Below are positions 16,626-24,582 of a stretch of 64,000 nucleotides of DNA, one piece after another. The notes below the pieces were generated by a model, which saw only the letters and a list, made by a program, of their open reading frames with translations, was not told where the DNA came from and made no database searches. The DNA is from JAHEAO01 sp942492375. GTDB taxonomy: Bacteria > Pseudomonadota > Alphaproteobacteria > Rhodobacterales > Rhodobacteraceae. A program made the translations under genes and the position numbers. The stretch spans positions 124,001-188,000 of the forward strand of contig CALOEL010000017.1 of the NCBI GenBank assembly GCA_942492375.1. Direction: 5' to 3'. Numbering within the stretch: position 1 is the stretch's first letter; each line of letters starts with the position of its first letter.

Positions 16626-19600
16626 CTACGATCTCGCTTCGAGGATAACCGCCACCCGGCTGAGAACATCGATCGGTTGCCCTTCCGACAAGGCGGTGCA
16701 CCGATCCAAGAGTTTCTGCATCCTGTCATTTGTAGCAGAACGCACTGCGTGTGGTTGCTCTTGGAAGGCTCGGTAGATCGCGTCGATCCCGAGGTAGTCG
16801 GGGATTTCGCCGCCAGATGCACTCCTTTGGCTAACCGTCTCCTTCGCCTCGATCCAGAAGACATCGAGTTCGTGCGCCCAGGCTTCTGCCAGCTTTTCCA
16901 GGGTAGGCAGGGTTAAGGAACCAAAGAGCGCTGCACCAGCGTCACCGGTGTCGCGTCCAGATAGAAAACTTGCGAGGGACGCAAGAAGTGAAACGGTTCG
17001 AGCTGGCCGAATATCCCAGTGGGTCAGATGCGCAAGGGTGCTGCCGAGCCGGCTAAACGTGGCGGATATCGCGTTTAGTTCTGGGCGGTGGCTTTGCATG
17101 CCTAGGCGCCGCGTTTCGGCGTAGGCGGCGGAAAGGAGCCTAGCTGCTTCAACCTGGTCGCCAATGATCTCTGCATGCCCATCGACATCTCGCACGGCAA
17201 TCAAGCGGGGCGGTAGAACGGTAGGGTCTTGGGGGCCACCTGTGCGACCGCCCAAGAGAAGGATTGTGACTGGCTCAACTGAGGACAGAAGGCACAGTTC
17301 GGCTCCCCAGAGACCACGAGGGTTTGCGTTCCGGACACGGTCCAGAACGTCAGCCGGCAACACACGCCGAAGAGCTTCAAGCTGATCGAAGTAGTTGTTG
17401 GGGCGGAGGATGCGCGGTTTCTTGACCTGTTCGAGAACAAGATCGGTCAGATCACCGGCAGAAAACTCTACCAGCTCTGATGGTAGGTCTTCTGCGCCGA
17501 CACCTGACAGAAGGGCGATGCTAGCGACACGAGCCCGCGCCTTGTGATCCGATGACAGAACCAGACCGGGAAGGTCGAAGGTGTAGTAATGGATACGAGA
17601 ATTGGGGCTGTCGATCCGGTCGATCCGGCCCAGCCCTTGGATGAGGCTTTTTACGTCCGATGTGACGCCAATGATCCCAAGTGCCGCGGCGATTTGGAGG
17701 TTGATCCCTTCCGCCATCTGGAATGTGAGGAACATGGCCCGTGGCTTTAGCGGGTCGATATGTTTCCCGTCGATGCCGAAGTACTCCTGCGCATCCGCGC
17801 CGGATCGGATGTGATGCAGCTTCTTCCCGGTTTTGATCCGTGCACCTGGTGCGACCACGAAGACCTCGGGCCCTCTTCCGCGATGCCCAGCAAGAAGCCT
17901 GGCATAGACCTCGAGCACGCCGACCCTTTCAGCAAGGAAGATGGCATGGCCATGCTTTCGCAGGATGCCTCGCATGACGTCACCACGGGTTTCATCAATG
18001 CTGTCAAGGCTGGAATGCTTCAGAAGCCTGCTGATCCGATCGCAAATCGGTGTTACACTATCGTCGGCTTCGACATCAACTTCCTCGGGCAACGCTCCAT
18101 CCGGAATGGCAATACCACGGGCGTTCTGTTTCTCGGCGCGTCTTAGGTTTTCTCCGATTGACGCCCGCCCCCGTTGATCGGCTTCGCTATCGCGTTCACG
18201 GGCCCATTCCTCGCGTGCAAAGGTTATCGACGCACGTAGCAGTGCAAGAAAGTTCCGTATGTGGATGCGCGATTTGTCATGGAATTTGATTTCTGTGTGG
18301 GCGGCGCGTTGGGGATCAGCAGACACAAGGGTCACCCCAGTCGTAATGCATTCCGCCAATGTCTTGATCCGCTCAATAATTTGGCGCTGCTGATCACTCA
18401 GCGCCGTATCCTCTCGGTGGCTTCGGATCGTTGGGTAAACGAAAGCGCCGGACTTTCGATCCGCACTCTCCCCAATGCAATCCCGTTGGCGCCGCACGAC
18501 GTATGGCGCCAAAGCGTCGGCCAATCCTTCCTGAAGCGCACTGATTTGCAGCCCGCCGGTCTCTAGCTGGCGTTCGACTTTGTTGACTTCGACCTGTAGA
18601 GCTTCCGCGCTGTCGAACAGATCGTCCTGTACGCTTTGATCTTCGATCCGGCGGTTCATCTGGTCGAGGTGGCGCACGAGTTCGCCACGCTTTCGAACCT
18701 TCGCCATATGTTGGTTGATCTGTTCCGTGATGGCAGGAGGGACATAGATCGAGGCGCGCTTCTCATGGAATGCAAGCAAGCCATCCAGACCTTGGTTTCC
18801 CATGAGCGTTGCCGACAAACAGGAAGTCCAGATGGCTGGGCTGCGCTCGAAGACAAGCGAACGCGCGGACGGTGCAAGATATCTGGAGCTCAACCTGTGG
18901 CTTTCATCAACGATCATTGATGCGGACGAACGGACCGCCCGATTGATTTCTTCGAGTTCTGCAGTCTCCTCCTTACCTCGCCGCGACAGGTGACTGTGCT
19001 TGATGGGTTTGAAGTTCGCAGGCGCATTTGTTGTCCAGTTCTTTAGAACACTGGCAGGTATCAGGGCGAGTGAGCCAAGCCGTTGTTGATCGGCGCGCTC
19101 TCCCCAGGAAAAGACCGTCTGCCCATGGCTGACCGGTAGAACCGTCGCCAGGTGTTTTCCGATGTCGGTTTTCCCGGCACCGGTTGGCGCTTCGACAAAG
19201 GCAAAGCCGTGTTCATAGACCGTCCCTGCAGCCTCATAGACAAGATCGGCCTGGAAGGGTTGAGGCGGACGTCCGGCGCTGGTCTCGCCTGCGACACGCC
19301 AGGGGGTGAAGGTTGTGGCTTCGTGAACCGTTCTGGCCACTGCTTCTTCGGGTGAGACAAGGCGGATCAGCGCTCGCAGGATTTCCAGCGCTGTTTCAGT
19401 CCAATCGCGCCCCATGTCCCAATACTGCTCAGCGGCAGCGCGACGCGCAGTCGCAAGTTCGGGCCAGGCATCGGCGTCGTCCATGAATTCCAGATTGCGG
19501 CGCAAACCGTTGATAGAGAAATTGGCACTTCCCGAAAGTGCTTTGTCCCCACCTACAAAAAGCTTCGCGTGAAGCATTGGTGGACGGCGCCCTAGTTTTT

Positions 19601-20075
19601 CTTCTGCCAGATCGGGATCGAAAATGCGGAACTTGATGATTCCGCGCTCGATTGCATCCATTGCAAGAACTGCGCGCAGGTCGGCCAAATCAACAACCGA
19701 AAAACCCCTGGCGCCAAGAAAATGCTGGCGCGCTTCATCGGCCACTGACCGACCGCTTCCACCTAGAGCCTGTCGTGTTTCTGAGTTGGAGCCAAAGACA
19801 ATGCGAATGCTGCCTTCTGGGCGTTCGTCAAGTTTTTTGACTGTTTCGAGCAAGATGGTGAGTGACGACAGGAAGTCCTGATACCCCGTCACAATCAAAC
19901 AACTTGGTTGCTGCAGAACGTACTTGACCAAGCCACTGACCGAACGCGTGGCATTGTCGCCCCAGGCCTCGTGGCAGGAAGAAGCAGGCCCTTCGGTCGT
20001 GTGCACGTCACGGTCAGTGTCGCTGGCCCGCGAGAAAAAGCGTGAAATCAGTCCTTGCCGTTCCCTGGTTCCCAT
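16626..20075 (-). CDS. PLD-nuclease / SF2 helicase fusion
   Basis: An 1149-residue fusion. Residues about 45-235 form a phospholipase-D-like nuclease domain with one HKD motif (H169-A-K171, then SGSAN around 181-185). The SF2 helicase core follows: Walker A APTGAGKT at 296-303, motif II DESH at 390-393, motif III SAT at 421-423, motif V near 784-794, and motif VI QGLGRIDR at 813-820. The 360-residue stretch between the lobes is charged and helical. The last 300 residues match nothing I know. One HKD per chain implies a dimer. It probably unwinds or translocates on nucleic acid and cuts it. It starts 56 bases after the HIT-PLD helicase gene; a 259-base gap separates it from the next ATG. Confidence 0.8.
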   Translation of the reverse strand: MGTRERQGLISRFFSRASDTDRDVHTTEGPASSCHEAWGDNATRSVSGLVKYVLQQPSCLIVTGYQDFLSSLTILLETVKKLDERPEGSIRIVFGSNSETRQALGGSGRSVADEARQHFLGARGFSVVDLADLRAVLAMDAIERGIIKFRIFDPDLAEEKLGRRPPMLHAKLFVGGDKALSGSANFSINGLRRNLEFMDDADAWPELATARRAAAEQYWDMGRDWTETALEILRALIRLVSPEEAVARTVHEATTFTPWRVAGETSAGRPPQPFQADLVYEAAGTVYEHGFAFVEAPTGAGKTDIGKHLATVLPVSHGQTVFSWGERADQQRLGSLALIPASVLKNWTTNAPANFKPIKHSHLSRRGKEETAELEEINRAVRSSASMIVDESHRLSSRYLAPSARSLVFERSPAIWTSCLSATLMGNQGLDGLLAFHEKRASIYVPPAITEQINQHMAKVRKRGELVRHLDQMNRRIEDQSVQDDLFDSAEALQVEVNKVERQLETGGLQISALQEGLADALAPYVVRRQRDCIGESADRKSGAFVYPTIRSHREDTALSDQQRQIIERIKTLAECITTGVTLVSADPQRAAHTEIKFHDKSRIHIRNFLALLRASITFAREEWARERDSEADQRGRASIGENLRRAEKQNARGIAIPDGALPEEVDVEADDSVTPICDRISRLLKHSSLDSIDETRGDVMRGILRKHGHAIFLAERVGVLEVYARLLAGHRGRGPEVFVVAPGARIKTGKKLHHIRSGADAQEYFGIDGKHIDPLKPRAMFLTFQMAEGINLQIAAALGIIGVTSDVKSLIQGLGRIDRIDSPNSRIHYYTFDLPGLVLSSDHKARARVASIALLSGVGAEDLPSELVEFSAGDLTDLVLEQVKKPRILRPNNYFDQLEALRRVLPADVLDRVRNANPRGLWGAELCLLSSVEPVTILLLGGRTGGPQDPTVLPPRLIAVRDVDGHAEIIGDQVEAARLLSAAYAETRRLGMQSHRPELNAISATFSRLGSTLAHLTHWDIRPARTVSLLASLASFLSGRDTGDAGAALFGSLTLPTLEKLAEAWAHELDVFWIEAKETVSQRSASGGEIPDYLGIDAIYRAFQEQPHAVRSATNDRMQKLLDRCTALSEGQPIDVLSRVAVILEARS

Positions 20076-20131
20076 ACGCCGTTGTCTTCCTATGCCCCAG
20101 GGGCAACGTTAAATTGATTTTGCCTAAGCTA

Positions 20132-22981
20132 TCAGTCTTGATTTGGAATTCCGAGCTCGGCCCAAAGCTCTCGCGGCGTTGGCGAAGCTAAATCCCACTG
20201 CACTTCAATTGGCTTCTCACCCTGCCATCCGGCGAACCTGGGCTTCCCGCAATAAATGAACGGGTTGACCTTGCCGTTCACCTTGTTCCCGCGGCGGATG
20301 AACAGGTGTACCTCATGACCTTCCTCACCGCTGATGACCCGGCCGTGCTTGCTGTCCTGCCGCGTCTGGTTCTGGCTGAACCATTTCAGCCGGGACGGGC
20401 TGAGGAAGGCGTTTTCGTAGGTCAGGTCCTGGGTCGAGACATTGGCCAGAAGGATCATGATCTTCTTTTCGGGCAGTGCCTTCATCCCGGTGCGCCAGAG
20501 GTTTTGCTTGTACTCTTCGCCAAAGAATTCAGCGATGTCCGGCACGTAGTAGCGCTGCCAAAGCGCCAGTTCTTTCGGTTTGCCGACAAAGGTCGCGGAC
20601 GCCTCGGCGGCCTCGCGAACGATGGGCGTTTCCGCCAGGCGCCATTCGACCAACTCGCGCAAGAGCGGTTCCAACTGGCCTGACGCGTCAGGTCGCGCCA
20701 GCCGAAAGCCGTCGCCGCCCTTCGCCAGGTGCGGGTTGAAGTCCAGCTCTGACGCGCCATCGCTCGGTTGCCGCCCGGCTGCGACGTCGCGCAAGCCGGT
20801 CAAGGCGGATCGGGACAAACCCCTGGGCCGTTCCAACTCGCGTAAGAGACGACCGTGAGTAGCGAAAGGACGTTCAGCCAAGGGGTCGCCCATGTCCCGG
20901 ACGAAGTCGAACCAGCCGCCATGGCCGGAAGCGCGAGGATCGAAGCCGTTGCGGAAGACTTCGACGGCCGTGGGCCGGATGCCGTTCCGGTCCCGGAAGT
21001 CGATGTAGAAGGCTTCGAGCTCCGCCGCGCCTTCTTTCGGGCGGAGAAGATTCCGCAGGATGTCGATGACCTCGAGCTCATAAGTGATCTCGCAGCCCTT
21101 CGGCATCTGGAACTCACCGGCCTGAAGCGCCTCCAGCTTCGTCGAGATCGAGCGATCCCCTGCGCCGGCCTGCAAAAGGGTTGCGACCTTGGTCAGGAAG
21201 CTGCGGTGGTTGCCGATATAGTCGATCACCTGAAGCACCTTGCCCTCGACGCGACGCAAGCCACGGCCGAGCTGCTGCAGCCAGATAATCGCACTTTCTG
21301 TGGGGCGCAGCATGAGGACGGTGCCAATCTCTGGCACGTCCACGCCTTCGTTGAACATGTCGACCGCGAGGAGAATGTCGATCTCGCCGCGACCAAGCGC
21401 TGCCAGGGAACTTGCTCGAGGTGCGGAGCCGTGGCCCGAATGGACGGCGACAGCCTTTAGCCCGGCGGCGCGGAAATACTCCGCCATGTAATCGGCGTGA
21501 CGCATGGAACAGCAGAAGCCGATCGCGGGGTCGCTTGCGCGTTTGCGGTATTGGTCCAGCGCGTTCAGCGCCCGCGCCTCGGTGGCCAGGGCTGCGTCTA
21601 GCGCGGTCGGATCGAACTGGCCGGAGCGCCAGGGGATCTGTGCGTAATCCACGTCATCCGGCACGCCGAAATAGTGAAAAGGCGACAGGTGTCCCGCGTC
21701 GATCCCGCGGAACAAGTCACATTCGTAGACGAGGTTTTCACCACACAGGCCGAGGAGGTCCGCGCCATCGGTCCGGTCGGGCGTCGCGGTCAGGCCCAAC
21801 AGAAAACCGGGTGTGAAATGCTCGATCAGCTTCTGATAGGTGCGGGCGGCGGCGTGGTGGAATTCATCAACAACGATGTAGTCGAAATGATCCCGGTCGA
21901 ACTGGCGCAAGTGACCGATGCGGCCCAGTGTCTGGACCGAGGCGAAGAGGATTTCCGCGTCCGCTTCTTTCTCGGTGCCCGTGTAGCGGCCCAGCTTCGC
22001 TTCTGGGCGGACCTTGCGAAAGGCTGCCATCGCTTGGGTCAGGATTTCGTCGCGATGGGCAACGAAGAGGATGCGGCCCGCCTCGGCACGGATCGTGTCA
22101 AAGGCGGCGAGCCAGGTCTTGCCTAGCCCGGTGGCCAACACGACAAGCCCGGCACGGTGGCCGTTCGATCGGCTCTGCGCGAGCGCTGCCAGCGCCTCCT
22201 GCTGGATCGTGTGCGGCTCTGGCGGCGGGCCTTCCTCGGCGACGACGCGGGCAGTGAACTCGGGCATCGGCCGCGCCCTGCGACGTTTCGCATAGGCATC
22301 GATCCAAGCCGACGTCAGTGGTTTGACCTCGGAGCGGTCCAGCAGGTCCTCAAAGGCCGCTCCGACGCTGTCAGCGGCATCTTCGGAATGCAGGTTCCAT
22401 TCCACGCCATCGGTCAGCGCCGATTGGGACAGGTTGGAGCTTCCGACAATCGCCGCCCCACGTGCATCAGCGGCGCGGAACAGCCAGGCCTTCGGGTGAA
22501 AGCTGAGGCCTCCCGTTTCGAACACGAAAAGCTCCGCGCCTTCCAGGTCCAGCAGCCGCGCCAAGGCAGTCGGATCGGTCGTGTCGAGATAGTCGCCCAC
22601 CACGATCCTGAGCCGTCCGCCGCGCGCCAGCAGCTCTCGAAACCAGGGCTCAAGCAGGGCCACGCCGCTGTCCATGGCGAAGGCAATTGCCAGGTCGACA
22701 GACTGCGCCGTGTCCAGCCGTTCGGCGAGCAAGGGCAGGAGCGGATCGCGGCCGCCGGTTGTCAGACGCGCGCTACTTGCTTCCCGTAGGTGGAAATGGC
22801 CGTGATCGGATGCGGCAACGAAACCAGCCGTGCCGCGACCGAGTGCGGCGCCCACTTCGGCCAACATCGCCATCTGTTCCGGTCCGGTCAGGTCATCCCA
22901 CGCGGGCACATGCCGAGGGGCGGTGATCAATCCGGCCTCACGGTGCATGCAGATCGGGCAGGTGAGGCGTGGGTTAGTCAC
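20132..22981 (-). CDS. HIT-PLD-SF2 helicase-DUF3427 fusion
   Basis: A 949-residue multidomain protein. Residues 1-75 look like a HIT domain: CPIC (C8, C11), 'RHVPAWDDLTGPEQMAML', and a His triad in DHGHFHLRE (H60, H62, H64). Residues 85-235 are a PLD-like domain with H162-P-K164 and SSN at 181-183. The SF2 core has ATGLGKT (283-289), DEFHH (372-376), TAT (398-400), SVQTLGR and motif VI QLGRGLRR (about 570-577). The C-terminal 330 residues match the DUF3427 region that follows such helicases. It is the first gene of the four-gene minus-strand run, close to the right island end. Members are usually found in defence islands; the substrate is unknown. The helicase call is firm and the HIT call moderate. 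Confidence 0.85.
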   Translation of the reverse strand: MTNPRLTCPICMHREAGLITAPRHVPAWDDLTGPEQMAMLAEVGAALGRGTAGFVAASDHGHFHLREASSARLTTGGRDPLLPLLAERLDTAQSVDLAIAFAMDSGVALLEPWFRELLARGGRLRIVVGDYLDTTDPTALARLLDLEGAELFVFETGGLSFHPKAWLFRAADARGAAIVGSSNLSQSALTDGVEWNLHSEDAADSVGAAFEDLLDRSEVKPLTSAWIDAYAKRRRARPMPEFTARVVAEEGPPPEPHTIQQEALAALAQSRSNGHRAGLVVLATGLGKTWLAAFDTIRAEAGRILFVAHRDEILTQAMAAFRKVRPEAKLGRYTGTEKEADAEILFASVQTLGRIGHLRQFDRDHFDYIVVDEFHHAAARTYQKLIEHFTPGFLLGLTATPDRTDGADLLGLCGENLVYECDLFRGIDAGHLSPFHYFGVPDDVDYAQIPWRSGQFDPTALDAALATEARALNALDQYRKRASDPAIGFCCSMRHADYMAEYFRAAGLKAVAVHSGHGSAPRASSLAALGRGEIDILLAVDMFNEGVDVPEIGTVLMLRPTESAIIWLQQLGRGLRRVEGKVLQVIDYIGNHRSFLTKVATLLQAGAGDRSISTKLEALQAGEFQMPKGCEITYELEVIDILRNLLRPKEGAAELEAFYIDFRDRNGIRPTAVEVFRNGFDPRASGHGGWFDFVRDMGDPLAERPFATHGRLLRELERPRGLSRSALTGLRDVAAGRQPSDGASELDFNPHLAKGGDGFRLARPDASGQLEPLLRELVEWRLAETPIVREAAEASATFVGKPKELALWQRYYVPDIAEFFGEEYKQNLWRTGMKALPEKKIMILLANVSTQDLTYENAFLSPSRLKWFSQNQTRQDSKHGRVISGEEGHEVHLFIRRGNKVNGKVNPFIYCGKPRFAGWQGEKPIEVQWDLASPTPRELWAELGIPNQD

Positions 22982-23147
22982 ACTCGTCCGGATTGATCTT
23001 TTCTACTAAGACCATTGGTAAGGATCGCCGCTGGCATGTCCAGGCGCTGGGGTGATGCGGCGCCTGCTCGAGCTGATATTTCTGGCCCTAATCCCCTTCG
23101 GAAAAGTGGGACACAAATCCGAAAAAATCCAATAAACATGGTGAAAG

Positions 23148-23160
23148 AAAAAAGTCCCAC
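23148..23160 (-). repeat. Island-end repeat, right copy (candidate recombinase arm site)
   Basis: AAAAAAGTCCCAC, the perfect inverted copy of 9007-9019, lies just inside the right attachment repeat. The surrounding 23080-23200 stretch is unusually A-rich for this genome, as is typical where DNA-bending proteins and recombinase bind. I see no gene between the helicase start at 22981 and the attachment repeat. Confidence 0.55.
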
Positions 23161-23198
23161 CGAACCGTAACTTATTGCAATAAAAATAACAGGTTATG

Positions 23199-23214
23199 CC
23201 GCCCCCGGGCACCA
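23199..23214 (+). repeat. attR core repeat
   Basis: Exact 16-base copy of the tRNA-Phe 3' end (CCGCCCCCGGGCACCA) in the same orientation as the tRNA, with no tRNA body upstream: the bases to its left are AT-rich and not tRNA-like. This is the expected scar of site-specific integration and marks the right edge of the island. Confidence 0.85.
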
Positions 23215-23480
23215 CTTAGTCCCCTCATTTGCCTGCAATCCTGACCTGTCGAGAATTGGCAGTTCTGCGCAGTGGGCCCGCTCAGCATTCAATATCTCTG
23301 GTGGGCAAAAGTCGCTCGCATTTCAGCTTGCCACTCCGGCTATCGACAACGGCCTCAAGTTGCCCTTTTGTATTCAGAGGGTCAGCGAGGGAAGCTGCTG
23401 CAATTGGTGGCATGACAACAGCACCTGCGGAAGTGCAGCGGTTCGCCGCCCGTTTGCGCAACAGGGATCGGGGGGCTTCG

Positions 23481-24581
23481 TTGAAGATCACTGCAATTCG
23501 CGCCTATCAGGTGGACCTTCCGTTGAAGGAAGGTCGCTACAGCTGGTCGAACGGCAACTATGTCGAGGTTTTCGATTCCACGGTCGTCGAGGTCGAAACC
23601 GATGCCGGGTTTGTAGGTTATGGCGAGTGCTGCCCGCTCGGCTCGGCCTATCTGCCGGCCTATGCGCTGGGTGTGCGGGCGGGTCTGCAGGAGATTGCGC
23701 CCAGGGTGATCGGCCGCGATCCGCGCGACCTGGCGACGCTCAACAGACACATGGATTCCGTGCTGCGCGGGCATCCCTATGTCAAGGCGGCGATCGACGT
23801 CGCCTGCTGGGACATTCTCGGACAGTCCGTGGGGCTTCCTGTCTATCAGCTTCTGGGGGGCAAGGCGCAGGACGACGTGCAGCTCTATCGTGCGATCAGC
23901 CAGGTCGCGCCCGAGGCCATGGCCGCCAATGTCGCCGGATATCGGGACGAGGGCTACACAAAGTTCCAGCTGAAGGTCGGCGCCGATGCGGACAGCGATA
24001 TCGAGCGTATCCGTCGCTGCGCTGCCGAGATGAGGCCGGGCGACGTGCTGGTCGCCGATGCGAATACCGGCTGGACGATGCACGAGGCCGCCCGCGTGGT
24101 GAATGCGGTCCGCGACGTCGATGTCTATATCGAACAGCCCTGTCCGACCTATGAGGAATGCCTGGTGACGCGGCGCCGGACCTCGCTGCCCTTCGTACTG
24201 GACGAGGTGATTTCGGGGGTCGACAGCCTGATGCGCGGAATTGCGGACGGCGCGATGGATGTCATCAACCTGAAGATCTCGAAGGTGGGCGGGCTGACCA
24301 AGGCCCGGCTGATGCGCGATATCTGCGTTCATGCGGGCATCCCGATGACCATCGAGGATACCTGGGGCGGCGACATAGTGACCACCACGATCGCGCATCT
24401 GGCGCAATCCACGCCGGCGGAGTTTGTCTTCTCGGCCACCGATTTCAACTCTTACGGGACGGTGGATATCGCCGAGGGCGCGCCGCGGCGGGTCGAGGGT
24501 GCGATGCGGGCGCCGGACGAGCCGGGTCTGGGAATTCGGCCGATCATGTCCGCGCTGGGCGCCCCCGTTCTCGCCATCTGA
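23481..24581 (+). CDS. cis-3-Hydroxy-L-proline dehydratase-like (enolase superfamily)
   Basis: A 366-residue enolase-superfamily enzyme (mandelate racemase/muconate lactonizing fold). Start is TTG 23481 after a GGGGGG ribosome site; the product then opens with the family-like LKITAIRAYQVDLPL. The second Lys of the KxK pair is in 'YTKFQLKVGADAD', metal ligands are in VADANTGW, IEQP and LDEVISG, and the catalytic KISKVGGLTKARL follows. The 'EGRYSWSNG' N-terminal loop and the neighbour gene favour cis-3-hydroxy-L-proline dehydratase over other family members. The next gene starts 2 bases downstream. It lies 267 bases beyond the island's right attachment repeat. Substrate assignment is inference. 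Confidence 0.72.
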   Translation: MKITAIRAYQVDLPLKEGRYSWSNGNYVEVFDSTVVEVETDAGFVGYGECCPLGSAYLPAYALGVRAGLQEIAPRVIGRDPRDLATLNRHMDSVLRGHPYVKAAIDVACWDILGQSVGLPVYQLLGGKAQDDVQLYRAISQVAPEAMAANVAGYRDEGYTKFQLKVGADADSDIERIRRCAAEMRPGDVLVADANTGWTMHEAARVVNAVRDVDVYIEQPCPTYEECLVTRRRTSLPFVLDEVISGVDSLMRGIADGAMDVINLKISKVGGLTKARLMRDICVHAGIPMTIEDTWGGDIVTTTIAHLAQSTPAEFVFSATDFNSYGTVDIAEGAPRRVEGAMRAPDEPGLGIRPIMSALGAPVLAI

Positions 24582-24582
24582 C

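Larger units (their letters stand above)
8932..23214. mobile_element. tRNA-Phe-integrated genomic island
   Basis: A segment of about 14.3 kb between tRNA-Phe and a second copy of the tRNA 3' end. Inside are a tyrosine recombinase, an AlpA-like DNA-binding protein, a DUF6946 nuclease-like gene, an antitoxin remnant and four large minus-strand genes that look like a defence cassette. Core metabolic genes resume 267 bases beyond the right repeat. No replication, conjugation or capsid genes are present, so it is not a prophage or self-transmissible ICE as it stands. All supported genes in it lie on the minus strand. The boundaries are inferred from the 16-base direct repeat; the content is read directly. 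Confidence 0.85.

Noticed and set aside
12455..22981. DISARM, Mokosh, PARIS or Gabija system
   Set aside because: There is no DrmB/DUF1998 or methyltransferase (DISARM). The PLD domains are N-terminal rather than C-terminal to the helicase (Mokosh). The large partner is STAND-like rather than an ABC ATPase (PARIS), and no ATPase is fused to the TOPRIM (Gabija). Only parts match.
8932..23214. Prophage or conjugative element
   Set aside because: No capsid, terminase, portal, relaxase or type IV secretion genes are present.
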